From assembly GCA_949293185.1 (NCBI GenBank), contig CASFCQ010000009.1, positions 1 through 43,179 of the forward strand: a DNA stretch of 43,179 bases, given 5' to 3'. Positions 7,739 through 16,934 of the stretch are shown one piece after another. The stretch is from an uncultured bacterium. GTDB taxonomy: Bacteria; Cyanobacteriota; Vampirovibrionia; Gastranaerophilales; Gastranaerophilaceae. The position numbers and the translations under genes are program-made. The notes beneath the pieces are model-generated. The model was not told where the DNA came from. It ran no database searches and saw only the letters and a program-made list of their open reading frames with translations. Position 1 is the stretch's first letter, and every line of letters begins with the position of its first letter.

Positions 7739-10321
7739 TTATTTTTTAGAATCTTTGAGTTGTTTCATTGCGGCTGTCAGCGGCGACATTGCTTTATCAA
7801 ATGTTTCCCGGTAAAAATCTGTATTTATATTCAGCTTGTTACCGAGTTCCAGAAGCAGCAGCACAAATTTGCGGTCATAGTCGCTGTTAACTTCTTCGAT
7901 ATTAGAAACCACATTTTCCAGTATTTCATGAATCTTGTTAAAGTATGTGTTTTGAGATTCTGATGTATCAATATGCAGCTCCAGAGCATCGACGTATTTG
8001 AACAGGGTTAATACTGTTTCTATTCTGTGAATTTCCGGATTTTTGGCAAGGTCATACATTGCATCGGTAATTTTTTCCGTGAACACTGTATTTGCAAGCT
8101 TTTTATCCAGAGAAACCCCGAGCCATTTTGCCTCGTTATAAAGGTCAATAGCTTCTTGCAGCTCGTGATCATTCATTGACTTTTGATAATCTTCAATCTG
8201 TTTGTTGAATTCAACACCCAGTACGTATTTTGCCGCAATTTTAAATTCATCCGGCGGAGTAAGTCCAAGGTTTTTAAAGTTAAGAACAGAAGCTTTTCCG
8301 TCTTCATAAATATCTTTATACAGTCCGGAGAATTTCTTTGTTTTGCCTTGCATCATAATAGTAAGGATTTTTCTTCTTTCTTCAATAAATATATCCTTGA
8401 GAGTGTAGTATTCCGTACCGAAGTTTTTATCAAGACTTCTTATTATTTCGGTCAGAGGATAGTTTATGAACGTTTCTGTCATATTCTTTCTGATATTATT
8501 ACACTCTTCTGCGGAAGCATATTCTTTTATTGCACAGTGGAAGTCGCCTCCTGAATATTTAAGCAGTGCAAAAATCATGTCGTATTTTTCAAGCGTAATT
8601 TGAGATTTTATCTCAACACGTCCGAGATACAGGCTGTTTTTCCCTTTTGAAACAATCTTGTATGTTAAACGTTTTATGTCGTAACAGTAGAATGATGTTT
8701 CATCCTCCATATCTTCTTCGTAAAGTGAAGATATTGCCCACAGGCTTACAATTTGTTTTATTGTAACAACTGAAGGTTTAACAAATTTTCTGTAAATATC
8801 AGCGCCTGTTCCGAACTCTTTAATGTTGCTCTGTGCATTAGCAAGAATGTTGATAAATTCGGTTTCGTAATCTTTTTCCGTAAAGCTTGCAGCAAGCTGC
8901 ATAGCTCGTGCGGCATACTTCATTATTTGAGTTGTTTCAATACCGGAAATATCTGCAAAGAACCAGCCGCAGCTTGTGTACATAAGCATTGCCTGTCTTT
9001 GTATTTCAAGAAGTTTCATCGCCGCAACTTTATCATCATCGTCGCATTCCGGTTTAAGATTGTTTTTAAGAAAGTTTTTAATAGAAAGTTCGCTTCTGTC
9101 GAGAATAACGTTTATATATTCGTTACGAACATCCCACGGGTCTTTTGTGAAGAATTTTTTTCCGTGTTTTTCGTAAAGTTCAATCAGGTTATCTCTTAAG
9201 TAATCTAAAGCGTCCCGGAGAGGTTTTCTCCATCTTTGATTCCAGCTGGGCTGACCGCCTGTTGAACAGCCGCAGTCTTCTTTCCATCTTCCTACTCCGT
9301 GGAAACAGCTCCAGGATGATGCCTGTTTGATATCGACTTCATCATGTACGCCGTATTTTTCAAGATACTCGCCGTAGTTTGTGATTGTAAAGCCTTCTTC
9401 TTTGGCTTTTACTCTTAATACATAAGCTAATGCCATATCTCCGAATTTTGTATGGTGACCGTAGCTTTCTCCGTCAGTGCCGATGTGGATAAGCTGAGGA
9501 TAGTTTCTTGAGGTAGAGATACCTTCTTTGAGTCTTGCTACAAATTTGTTGCCGTCTTGAAGAATGTTATCGAATGCAACGGATTTTGAAATAGCGCCGT
9601 CGTAAAAGAACAGGTCAACAAATTTTTTAGGATTGTTTTTAATAAAGTATCTGTAAGGTTTTGCAGGGTCTATATTTCCCCAGCCTGCGTCAGTCCATTC
9701 TTTATCGCCCATTTTTCGGTATTTTAATGACTGATAAGGAGATAAAATAGTGAATTTAATACCGTTATCCGCAAGAACCTCGAGAGTCTCATCATCTACG
9801 GCTGTTTCAGCGAGCCACATACCTTCCGGCATTCTGCCGAATCTGTATTCAAAATCTCTTATACCCCATCTTACTTGGGTTTCTTTATCCCTGCGGTTTG
9901 CCAGAGGCATGATAATATGATTGTAAACTTGAGCTATGGCGTTTCCGTGACCAGAAAACTGCACACGGCTGACAACATCAGCTTTTATTATTCTTTCATA
10001 GGTTTTCGGGGCATGTTTTTCCATCCAGGATAACAGCGTCGGTCCGAAGTTATAGCTCATTAGGGAATAGTTATTAACTATATCAAGGACTTTATTTTTG
10101 TCATCCACAATTCTTGAGGCAGAATTAGGATTGTAACACTCTAGGTTAACTCTTTCGTTCCAGTCGTGGAAAGGCAGCGCGCTGTCTTGAAGTTCAATTG
10201 CTTCGAGCCAGGGATTTTCTCTCGGCGGCTGGTAAAAGTGACCGTGAACAGTCAGATATACTTTATTTTTTTCTTCTGTTTTTTCCTGTTTTTCAGTTTT
10301 ATCTGTTTTAGTATTTGCCAT
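7739..10321 (-). CDS. GH57-family glycoside hydrolase with DUF3536 domain
   Basis: This large GH57 enzyme of the DUF3536 type (860 residues from the preferred start) is common in cyanobacteria and relatives. It is presumed to act on alpha-glucans such as glycogen; whether it hydrolyses or transfers glucan chains is not decidable here. After a charged N-terminus, the GH57 motif 1 reads HGHFYQPPREN from H26. Later landmarks are the MPEGMWLAETAVD block and GTDGESYGHH (near residue 280). The C-terminal half is helical and matches the expected DUF3536 extension. There is no signal peptide, so it is cytoplasmic. Two ATGs are possible (10327 and 10321). The second is favoured because GGAG lies 8 bases upstream of it but only 2 bases from the first. 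A terminator follows the gene. Confidence 0.9.
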   Translation of the reverse strand: MANTKTDKTEKQEKTEEKNKVYLTVHGHFYQPPRENPWLEAIELQDSALPFHDWNERVNLECYNPNSASRIVDDKNKVLDIVNNYSLMSYNFGPTLLSWMEKHAPKTYERIIKADVVSRVQFSGHGNAIAQVYNHIIMPLANRRDKETQVRWGIRDFEYRFGRMPEGMWLAETAVDDETLEVLADNGIKFTILSPYQSLKYRKMGDKEWTDAGWGNIDPAKPYRYFIKNNPKKFVDLFFYDGAISKSVAFDNILQDGNKFVARLKEGISTSRNYPQLIHIGTDGESYGHHTKFGDMALAYVLRVKAKEEGFTITNYGEYLEKYGVHDEVDIKQASSWSCFHGVGRWKEDCGCSTGGQPSWNQRWRKPLRDALDYLRDNLIELYEKHGKKFFTKDPWDVRNEYINVILDRSELSIKNFLKNNLKPECDDDDKVAAMKLLEIQRQAMLMYTSCGWFFADISGIETTQIMKYAARAMQLAASFTEKDYETEFINILANAQSNIKEFGTGADIYRKFVKPSVVTIKQIVSLWAISSLYEEDMEDETSFYCYDIKRLTYKIVSKGKNSLYLGRVEIKSQITLEKYDMIFALLKYSGGDFHCAIKEYASAEECNNIRKNMTETFINYPLTEIIRSLDKNFGTEYYTLKDIFIEERRKILTIMMQGKTKKFSGLYKDIYEDGKASVLNFKNLGLTPPDEFKIAAKYVLGVEFNKQIEDYQKSMNDHELQEAIDLYNEAKWLGVSLDKKLANTVFTEKITDAMYDLAKNPEIHRIETVLTLFKYVDALELHIDTSESQNTYFNKIHEILENVVSNIEEVNSDYDRKFVLLLLELGNKLNINTDFYRETFDKAMSPLTAAMKQLKDSKK

Positions 10322-10399
10322 ATTCATAACTCCGCAACTATATCAATATGCGATAAATATTATCATTTATATTTTTGTTTATTTCCAATTGTTGTGAAT

Positions 10400-11023
10400 T
10401 TAAATTTTAGCTTTTTTATCTTCGTCTTTTTTCTTTTTGCTTATAACAACGAGCTTGTCAGTATCAACCCAGGCGTCTGTTAAAGCATCGGAAAATACTT
10501 TACCGTAAACTTCTATAATATCACCGGAATCAAGGTCGATAAATTTTTCGGCTTCGCTGCGTTTTATAAATATTTTCATCTCTGAAAGAGGTATTGTGTG
10601 GTCAGTTACATCGTCTCTTTTAATCAGGAAAGAAATATATTTTTGGGAATCTCTGAATGCAGGTTTGTAATCCAGACCTAAAGTGGAAAATTTGTCAAAA
10701 GAAGCTTTAAACTTAACCTTTTTACCCACGTATGCCGACGGATTGTTGACGATATTCAATGATGCAACAGCGCTGTATTCGTTTGCATTGGCAGGCGGGG
10801 TCGTCATTGATGAAGGTTTATCCTCTGCCGCTTTTACGGTCTTATCCAGCTTAACCTCTTGTTGTGTTTGAGGTTGCGTTGTTTGTTCTGCAGCCGCAGG
10901 AGTTTTTGGCTGGGCAGAGTCTTTTTGCTGTTCAGGTGCTATTGCCGCAAACGTAATCAGGCTGCCTGCAAGCACAAGACATGTTATTGCTGTTAAAATT
11001 ATGTTATTTTTAAGTGTTTTCAT
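10400..11023 (-). CDS. Exported or membrane-anchored OB-like hypothetical protein
   Basis: This 207-residue protein starts with a basic and hydrophobic segment (about residues 5-30) that is either a signal peptide or an anchor. A Pro/Gln/Ala/Thr-rich linker follows to about residue 75. The C-terminal part (NNPSAYVGKKVKFKASFDKF onward) resembles OB-fold 'nucleic-acid-binding-like' exported domains: beta-rich, with a GDIIEVYGKV turn. It ends in a very lysine-rich tail. I cannot name a family with confidence. The ATG at 11023 is preceded by AGGG at about 11 bases. It lies 78 bases upstream of the GH57 gene in the same direction and might share its transcript. Confidence 0.7.
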   Translation of the reverse strand: MKTLKNNIILTAITCLVLAGSLITFAAIAPEQQKDSAQPKTPAAAEQTTQPQTQQEVKLDKTVKAAEDKPSSMTTPPANANEYSAVASLNIVNNPSAYVGKKVKFKASFDKFSTLGLDYKPAFRDSQKYISFLIKRDDVTDHTIPLSEMKIFIKRSEAEKFIDLDSGDIIEVYGKVFSDALTDAWVDTDKLVVISKKKKDEDKKAKI

Positions 11024-11088
11024 TTTAATTTACCCTAACTTTTATTACTGATTAACTATTTAATTCTATCATACATCGTGAAATATTT

Positions 11089-11122
11089 CATATAGTCAAC
11101 TGACTTGGGAAATGACTATATG
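11089..11122. repeat. Perfect 10-bp inverted repeat downstream of flhB
   Basis: CATATAGTCA at 11089-11098 is repeated inverted as TGACTATATG at 11113-11122, with a 14-base loop. It lies between the flhB stop and the next minus-strand gene. This is the right place for the end of the flagellar transcript, but no clean T-run follows on the minus strand. It may be a weak terminator or a protein-binding dyad. Confidence 0.5.
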
Positions 11123-11158
11123 ATAAATAAAACACCTGTTTTTATTTAATTAAAAAAA

Positions 11159-12274
11159 CTATCTTTTTGCATTAGGATTGAGATTCGGATTGTTGATTCT
11201 CATACTTGGAGGACCTTCTTTTCCGTATACAAATGCAAGAATCTCTGCTACAGCTACATATAAGTCGGCGGGAATAACTTCATCAACCTTTACAAGTTTA
11301 TACAAAGAACGTGCAAGCGGCTTATTTTCTACTATTGGCACATTATTTGCTTTGGCAATTTCTCGTATTTTAAACGCCATATAATCCACGCCTTTTGCAA
11401 CTACAACAGGCGCAGGGGCAAGTGATTTGTCATATTTTAAAGCAACAGAAAAATGCGTCGGGTTGGCAACAACAACATCAGCATTAGGGACAGCTGTAAG
11501 CATTTTTTGTTTCATAAACTGCATCTGAGCTGATTTGAGTTTTGACTTTATGACAGGATCTCCTTCCATGTTTTTCCATTCATCTTTGATTTCCTGTTTT
11601 GTCATTTTTATTGATTTATTGTATTCATAGTCGGAGTATTTTTTATCAATGAAGCCTATGATAAGCATCGCAACAATGATGTTTAAAATCATCTGGGTCA
11701 AAATGCTTGCCAGCACTGTAAAAGCAGTGGGGATATCAACACCGAGCAATCCCAGCAGTTCATCTTTTCTGCCCATTACCGTAGAAAAACCGCAGTAGCC
11801 GACAATGCCGACTTTTAAAAAGGATTTTGTAATTTCTATTAAATTTTTAGGTTCAAACGGATTGAACATGCGTTTAAGAGCCTGAACCATGTTAGCAGGC
11901 TGGAATTTATCCAGCTTGGGTTTTATTTTTTCTGTAGCAAATAATGCTCCTACCTGAATGCGCATGATTATAATTGTTGCAAAAGCAAGCCCCAGTAAGA
12001 ACGGCAAAAGCATTTCTCCCGTGACTTTTGCATAAGGCGCAAAGAGTGCAATTATGTCATTTGTTTCAATAGACTTGGGGTCAAGGTGTGTAAGCGTGTA
12101 ATATAAGAGATTTTTAAGCTTTTCCAGAATTCGCGGCGCCATAACAAAAAGCAGACCGACACCGGTTGTAACGGTCAACGCTGAAGTCATATCCTGACTT
12201 CGTGCAATATTCCCTTTTTTTCGCTCGTCCTCCCGCCGCTTGGGGGTCGCCTCTTCCGTTTTTTCGTCTGCCAT
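11159..12274 (-). CDS. flhB: Flagellar export protein FlhB
   Basis: FlhB is the substrate-specificity switch of the flagellar type III export gate in the inner membrane. The 371-residue protein has a charged N-terminus (ADEKTEEATPKRREDERKKG), four hydrophobic segments, and a cytoplasmic C-domain. That domain contains the autocleavage motif NPTH at 271-274 (VVVANPTHFSVALKYD). The end is a Pro/Asn-rich tail. The ATG at 12274 follows AAAGG at about 7 bases, and the gap to fliR is 13 bases. The order fliP-fliQ-fliR-flhB is the classical export-gate operon, and flhA is not in the window. An injectisome origin is less likely because the proteins and order look flagellar. Confidence 0.95.
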   Translation of the reverse strand: MADEKTEEATPKRREDERKKGNIARSQDMTSALTVTTGVGLLFVMAPRILEKLKNLLYYTLTHLDPKSIETNDIIALFAPYAKVTGEMLLPFLLGLAFATIIIMRIQVGALFATEKIKPKLDKFQPANMVQALKRMFNPFEPKNLIEITKSFLKVGIVGYCGFSTVMGRKDELLGLLGVDIPTAFTVLASILTQMILNIIVAMLIIGFIDKKYSDYEYNKSIKMTKQEIKDEWKNMEGDPVIKSKLKSAQMQFMKQKMLTAVPNADVVVANPTHFSVALKYDKSLAPAPVVVAKGVDYMAFKIREIAKANNVPIVENKPLARSLYKLVKVDEVIPADLYVAVAEILAFVYGKEGPPSMRINNPNLNPNAKR

Positions 12275-12287
12275 ATTTTACCTTTAT

Positions 12288-13073
12288 CTACATAAAGAGA
12301 TTCAATATACCTTTCAAATAGTTTTGTGTTACTGCAACGAGATAACTTACAGTAGGTGATAAAAACATTAGTATTAAAACGATACCTATGTATATTTTAA
12401 GAGGTATTGCCACCATGAATATATTCATCTGCGGCATCATTTTAGACATAAAGCCCATTAATACTTCTGATACAAACATAACACAGAATATTGGCAAAAT
12501 CATACTTATGCCTATAGCGAACATCTCTGATGACATGTGCAATACCTGTGAAACGATATTTCCAGTAAAAATATACTCTATCCCCGGAGGAAATGCCTGA
12601 AAGCTCTTGTAAATAGCGGCAAAAAGCCACTGATGGGCATTCAGCCCTATAAATACCATTGTTGCAAGATAGGTATACATTTGAGAAAGAATTTGAGTAC
12701 TTTCGCCTGTTGTCGGGTCGAGAACCTGACTCATTGATATACCTATTTGTATGCTCACAAATTCACCGCCGATTTGTACTGCGGCAAATAGAAAATTTGC
12801 ACAGAAACCTATCACATAGCCTATTGCAAATTCACGGACAAGATATACAAGTACCTCGGGAATACTGTGAGGCACAATAAACGCCTGATTTGCAGCAACC
12901 ATAGGGAAAAGTATAAAAGCAACAATTGCACCGAGCCAAATTTTAACCTGCTGTGGTATGGGATATGTAGAAATTAGAGGCATAGAAAATATCATGCCGC
13001 TGATTCTTGTAAAAATAAGTACAAAAATCAGTATATTTGACGGTGATAATATTGTTAGCAAATTAGGCTGCAA
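12288..13073 (-). CDS. fliR: Flagellar export protein FliR
   Basis: FliR is a core membrane subunit of the flagellar export gate and forms a helical assembly with FliP and FliQ. The 261-residue length is normal. Multiple hydrophobic segments span most of the protein, with family-typical blocks such as FTRISGMIFSMPL near the N-terminus and EFVSIQIGISMSQVLDP in the middle. The start is a TTG at 13073 (protein begins MQPNLL). The strong GGGAG ribosome site about 9 bases upstream supports this non-ATG start. It follows fliQ by about 20 bases. Confidence 0.94.
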   Translation of the reverse strand: MQPNLLTILSPSNILIFVLIFTRISGMIFSMPLISTYPIPQQVKIWLGAIVAFILFPMVAANQAFIVPHSIPEVLVYLVREFAIGYVIGFCANFLFAAVQIGGEFVSIQIGISMSQVLDPTTGESTQILSQMYTYLATMVFIGLNAHQWLFAAIYKSFQAFPPGIEYIFTGNIVSQVLHMSSEMFAIGISMILPIFCVMFVSEVLMGFMSKMMPQMNIFMVAIPLKIYIGIVLILMFLSPTVSYLVAVTQNYLKGILNLFM

Positions 13074-13094
13074 TACTCGATTCTCCCGTCTGTC

Positions 13095-13364
13095 TTATTT
13101 TATCATTGTTTGTATGTAGTCAAACATTTCAGTACTTCTTGTGACAAACATATTCAACATCCAAGGCATTAATATAATCAAAGTCAAAATACCCGCAATG
13201 ATTTTGGGCACAAATGTTAATGTAGATTCTTGAATTTGTGTCACTGCCTGAAAAATACTAATTACAAGTCCTACAACCATGCTGATAACAAGCACGGGAG
13301 TAGATAAAATTAATATGAGTATTAATACATTTTGTGTAAGCGTTAAAAAAGCCACGTCATCCAT
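13095..13364 (-). CDS. fliQ: Flagellar export protein FliQ
   Basis: FliQ is a small two-helix subunit of the export gate. The 89-residue protein has the expected two hydrophobic helices. Between them is the conserved loop block VGLVISIFQAVTQIQESTL, a signature of the FliQ/SctS family. The ATG at 13364 has AAAGGA about 11 bases upstream. It is placed between fliP and fliR in the standard order. Confidence 0.95.
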   Translation of the reverse strand: MDDVAFLTLTQNVLILILILSTPVLVISMVVGLVISIFQAVTQIQESTLTFVPKIIAGILTLIILMPWMLNMFVTRSTEMFDYIQTMIK

Positions 13365-13418
13365 TTATATAATTTTCCTTTGTTTTTGTGTTCAAAATTG
13401 AAATGAGTCTTATCCCCG

Positions 13419-14180
13419 TCAGGTAACAAATCCTTCAAGCAGAGTTTTTGTTACAAGATACCAGCCGTCTATCATAACGAACAGTATCAACTTAAACGGC
13501 ATAGCAACAGTGGTCGGGGGTAAAAACAACATACCCATCGAAACCAGAATACTTGCTACCACAATATCTATAACAAGAAATGGCAAAAATATTACAAAAC
13601 CGATTTTAAAGGATGTTTTTAGTTCTGTTATAACAAATGCTGGAATAAGCGTATAAGTGGGAACATCCTGCCAGTTTTTGGGTTTTTCTATTTTTGCCAT
13701 ACTCAAAAACAGCCCCAGTTCTTTTTCTTCTGTATGTTTAATCATAAATTCTCTTAAAGGCTGTATTGCTTTATCCAGAGCAACCTGCTGGGTAATCTGG
13801 TTTTTCATATAGGGTTGAATAGCTGTTTCATTGATTTTGTTAAAAGTCGGAGCCATAACAAAAAATGTTAAAATTAGCGCCAGACCGGCAAGCACCTGAT
13901 TCGGTGGCAGGGTGGAAGTTCCTATTGCCTGTCTGGTCAGTGCAAGCACGATGATAATTCTTATAAATGCCGTACACATAATAAAAATACTTGGCGCAAG
14001 GGTCAAAATAGTTAAAAGTATAAGAATTTGTACGCCCTGCGTGAACTCCTGCGGAGTGTTGGCATTGGTCATTCCCACAGTAATAGTCGGAAAAGCCACT
14101 GCAGCGTGAGCGGCAGTATTTGTAAAAAATACCGCAAGTAATGCGGTTAATACTTTTAGAAAATTACGTATATTTTTCAT
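13419..14180 (-). CDS. fliP: Flagellar export protein FliP
   Basis: FliP forms the central pentameric channel of the flagellar export gate. The 253-residue protein begins with a cleavable signal peptide (about residues 1-27, ending AAHAA), as is usual for FliP. Family-defining segments follow: MCTAFIRIIIVLALTRQAIG, then LPPNQVLAGLALILTFFVMAP, and a C-terminal block including VSMGMLFLPPTTVAMPFK. It is the first gene of fliP-fliQ-fliR-flhB. It diverges from cysS across about 250 bases that should contain both promoters. Confidence 0.96.
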   Translation of the reverse strand: MKNIRNFLKVLTALLAVFFTNTAAHAAVAFPTITVGMTNANTPQEFTQGVQILILLTILTLAPSIFIMCTAFIRIIIVLALTRQAIGTSTLPPNQVLAGLALILTFFVMAPTFNKINETAIQPYMKNQITQQVALDKAIQPLREFMIKHTEEKELGLFLSMAKIEKPKNWQDVPTYTLIPAFVITELKTSFKIGFVIFLPFLVIDIVVASILVSMGMLFLPPTTVAMPFKLILFVMIDGWYLVTKTLLEGFVT

Positions 14181-14431
14181 AAGTTTTTATAATTCCCCAA
14201 CGTAATACTCAACAATATAACTTCTATTTTACAGTTAAAACACTGCTGCGCATAATTCTTAATTAAACTTTAAATTGTGGGATGACATTTGTTTTTGGAA
14301 AAAATTAGAAATGCCCGCTTTTAAAACAACACCGGATTAAATAAACAAAAATACCACGGCAGGTACTTTCAAGAACAGGGGTTTTGTTGTAATATATTAA
14401 TTATTATTAAGCAAATCAGGTTAGTGTTATT

Positions 14432-15868
14432 ATGTTGAAATTATTTAATACTTATTCAAATACTATTGAGGAATTTAAACCCATAAACGGCAATCACGTT
14501 AATATGTACGTTTGCGGTCCTACAGTATATGACCATCCGCATCTCGGGCATGCACGCTGCTATATAACATGGGATGTAGTGTACAGATATTTAAAATTCC
14601 TCGGTTACGACGTAAAATACTGCCGCAATGTTACGGATGTGGACGATAAAATTCTCAACAAATCCGTTAAAGAAAACTGCACACCTGATGAAATTGCAAA
14701 AAAATATTATGACATCTTCACAGAATCCATGAAAAAACTCAACAACCTTAAACCGGACGTTGAACCTTTTGCGACAAAGACTCTCGGGGATATGATAAAA
14801 ATGGTTAAAACCCTTATCGAAAAAGGTTATGCCTATGAAGCTGACGGAGATGTCTATTTTAGGGTGAAAAAATTTCCGAGATACGGCTATTTAAGCAAAC
14901 AACCCATAGATGATCTTGAAGCGGGAGCAAGAGTGGAAACTTCTTCAATAAAAGAAGATCCGCTTGATTTTGCACTGTGGAAAAAAGACGAAAAATTCGG
15001 CTACAAAAGCCCGTGGGGTATAGGAAGACCCGGCTGGCACATAGAATGCTCGGCTATGAGTAAAAAACACCTTGCCGATGAAATTGATATCCACGCAGGC
15101 GGTGCTGATTTAATCTTCCCTCACCACGAAAACGAAATTGCCCAGTCCGAATGCGCTAACGGATGCAGGTTTGTCAAATACTGGCTGCATAACGGTTTTG
15201 TTACCATTAACAAAGAAAAAATGTCAAAATCTTTAGGCAATTTCATCACAATCGACGGGCTGCTGGAAAAATATGACGCCAACACAATCAGATTTTTTAT
15301 CTTAACCAACAACTACAGAATGCCTGTGGAATTTAATGATGAAGCTCTGGAAGCTGCAGCTGCAGGAGCTAAAAGACTCAAAAATGCAGCGAACAATGTT
15401 CTTGCCTGGGTCGGCAAAGATGCTTTAATTGAAAACATCGAGGGTGAAGAAATAGAAGAATTTAAAGCCGCAATGGATGAAGATTTCAACACATCTAAAG
15501 CTCTTGCCGTACTTTTTGAAATTGCGACAAAAGCAAACAAAGCAAAAGATGCAAACAATAAAGAAGATGCAATAAAATATATTTCAATGCTGATAAGGCT
15601 TGCACGTGTAATGGGCTTTGATTTAGAAAAAGTTGAGCTTGACGAAAATCAGCTTAAAGACAAGCTGTCAACAATAATTGATGACTTTGATTTTATTGAG
15701 GACAAGAATATCGGCGCAAAAGAAGCCATGGAAAAAATTATCGAGGTAAGAAACAACGCCAGAGCACAGAAAGACTGGGCAACTGCTGATGCAATAAGAA
15801 ATTCTCTCGATAAAATAAACATAGTTTTAAAGGATTCCAAAGAAGGAACAGTTTTTGAATTAAAATAG
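14432..15868 (+). CDS. cysS: Cysteinyl-tRNA synthetase
   Basis: This class I synthetase charges tRNA-Cys. The 478-residue length is typical. The HIGH-equivalent is HLGH at 37-40, and C28 of VCGPTVYDHPHLGH belongs to the zinc-site set. The downstream zinc/substrate block is GWHIECSAMS and HAGGADLIFPHHENEIAQSE, and the KMSKS loop is EKMSKSLGN. The C-terminal DALR-type helical region ends in a short tail. Upstream, 14181-14431 is non-coding with divergent promoters for cysS and fliP, and I see no T-box-like leader. coaE follows after 26 bases. Confidence 0.97.
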   Translation: MLKLFNTYSNTIEEFKPINGNHVNMYVCGPTVYDHPHLGHARCYITWDVVYRYLKFLGYDVKYCRNVTDVDDKILNKSVKENCTPDEIAKKYYDIFTESMKKLNNLKPDVEPFATKTLGDMIKMVKTLIEKGYAYEADGDVYFRVKKFPRYGYLSKQPIDDLEAGARVETSSIKEDPLDFALWKKDEKFGYKSPWGIGRPGWHIECSAMSKKHLADEIDIHAGGADLIFPHHENEIAQSECANGCRFVKYWLHNGFVTINKEKMSKSLGNFITIDGLLEKYDANTIRFFILTNNYRMPVEFNDEALEAAAAGAKRLKNAANNVLAWVGKDALIENIEGEEIEEFKAAMDEDFNTSKALAVLFEIATKANKAKDANNKEDAIKYISMLIRLARVMGFDLEKVELDENQLKDKLSTIIDDFDFIEDKNIGAKEAMEKIIEVRNNARAQKDWATADAIRNSLDKINIVLKDSKEGTVFELK

Positions 15869-15894
15869 TTAACTTATAGAAAGTTGGCAAATGT

Positions 15895-16485
15895 ATGCTA
15901 AAAGTAGGTCTCACAGGCAATATTGCCTCAGGTAAATCAATTGTACAAAGTTATTTGGAAAAAAAAGGCATCCCTGTCATTGATGCGGATTGGATTTGCC
16001 ACAGGTTAATGGACAATAATGAAGAAGTCATAGAAAAGGTCAAAGCACTCTTCCCGAATCAGGATATTTTTCTTGAAGACGGCAGGCTGGGACGCCATAA
16101 AATAGGGCTGATTGTTTTTGCCGACCCTGAAAAGATGGAAGCCTTAGAAGACATATTGCATCCTCTTGTTGAAAAAAGAATACTCGAGTTTTTTGAAGAA
16201 AACGAAAACGAAGAAATTGTTGTTGCTTCTGTTCCTTTGCTTTTTGAAGAAAATATGCAGAATCTTTTTGACAGAACTATTCTAGTTTGTGCGGATAAAA
16301 AAATCCGTCTTCAAAGGTTAATGACACGCAGAGGCTATCCTCTGGAACACGCTATTGAGCGTATTAATGCACAGGTTTCTCAGGAAGAGAAGAGAAATCT
16401 TGCCGATTTTATAATCGAAAACAACAACAACCTTATTGAACTTGAAACACAGATTGAAAAAACACTTGAAAGGTTGTGGCTATGA
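15895..16485 (+). CDS. coaE: Dephospho-CoA kinase
   Basis: CoaE phosphorylates dephospho-CoA in the last step of coenzyme A synthesis. The 196-residue protein has the P-loop GNIASGKS at 8-15. The family signature IDADWICHRLM follows, equivalent to 'DAD...H', then the HPLVEKRI block and the lid region RLMTRRGYPLEHAIERINAQ. Its stop overlaps the ATG of the next gene (ATGA at 16482-16485), so the two are probably translationally coupled. Confidence 0.95.
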   Translation: MLKVGLTGNIASGKSIVQSYLEKKGIPVIDADWICHRLMDNNEEVIEKVKALFPNQDIFLEDGRLGRHKIGLIVFADPEKMEALEDILHPLVEKRILEFFEENENEEIVVASVPLLFEENMQNLFDRTILVCADKKIRLQRLMTRRGYPLEHAIERINAQVSQEEKRNLADFIIENNNNLIELETQIEKTLERLWL

Positions 16486-16934
16486 TATTTAAACTCCATA
16501 AAATCCCCGACCGTTTTATTTTTCGTGTAATTTTTCTGTTGATTATTTTGTGGAATCTGAAATACCTGTTTCTGCTTGTACAAATACCTTTTACGATGCT
16601 GTTTGTTGACTATCAGGGGCAAAACCCTTTCTATTCACAGGTAAAAGACATAAAAACATCAGTTAAAAGTATTGAAGATTTTCAAGATGAAGGCAAAATA
16701 GGTTTTGTTTCTGATACGCAACAAGAGAGCGTTTTTGATTTAGAATCTTCAATCAGAAATTTTTATATTGCTCAATACGCAATAGTCCCGTCAGTTTTAA
16801 AAAATGATAAGCTCGAAAACTATGTCATTGGTGCTTATGAAAATAAGCCGAAAAATGTCGAAATACCGGAAGGTTTTAGAATTTATAAAAAAGTGAACGA
16901 TAAAACATATATATTTAAAAGGATAGAAGAATAA
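16482..16934 (+). CDS. Small membrane-anchored hypothetical protein coupled to a GT-C-like gene
   Basis: I do not recognise this 150-residue protein. The ATG at 16482 is chosen because it makes the classic ATGA overlap with the coaE stop and lies about 8 bases after AAAGG. An in-frame GTG at 16476 is too close to that site. Residues about 10-40 are strongly hydrophobic (one or two membrane passes). The rest is soluble and charged, probably extracytoplasmic. The stop TAA shares its last base with the ATG of the following multi-pass protein. Such tight coupling suggests a partner or accessory subunit of that protein. Confidence 0.65.
   Translation: MIFKLHKIPDRFIFRVIFLLIILWNLKYLFLLVQIPFTMLFVDYQGQNPFYSQVKDIKTSVKSIEDFQDEGKIGFVSDTQQESVFDLESSIRNFYIAQYAIVPSVLKNDKLENYVIGAYENKPKNVEIPEGFRIYKKVNDKTYIFKRIEE

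Noticed and set aside
11159-14180. Export gate genes as part of a type III secretion injectisome
   Set aside because: The order fliP-fliQ-fliR-flhB and sequences are flagellar in type, and no injectisome-specific genes are nearby.
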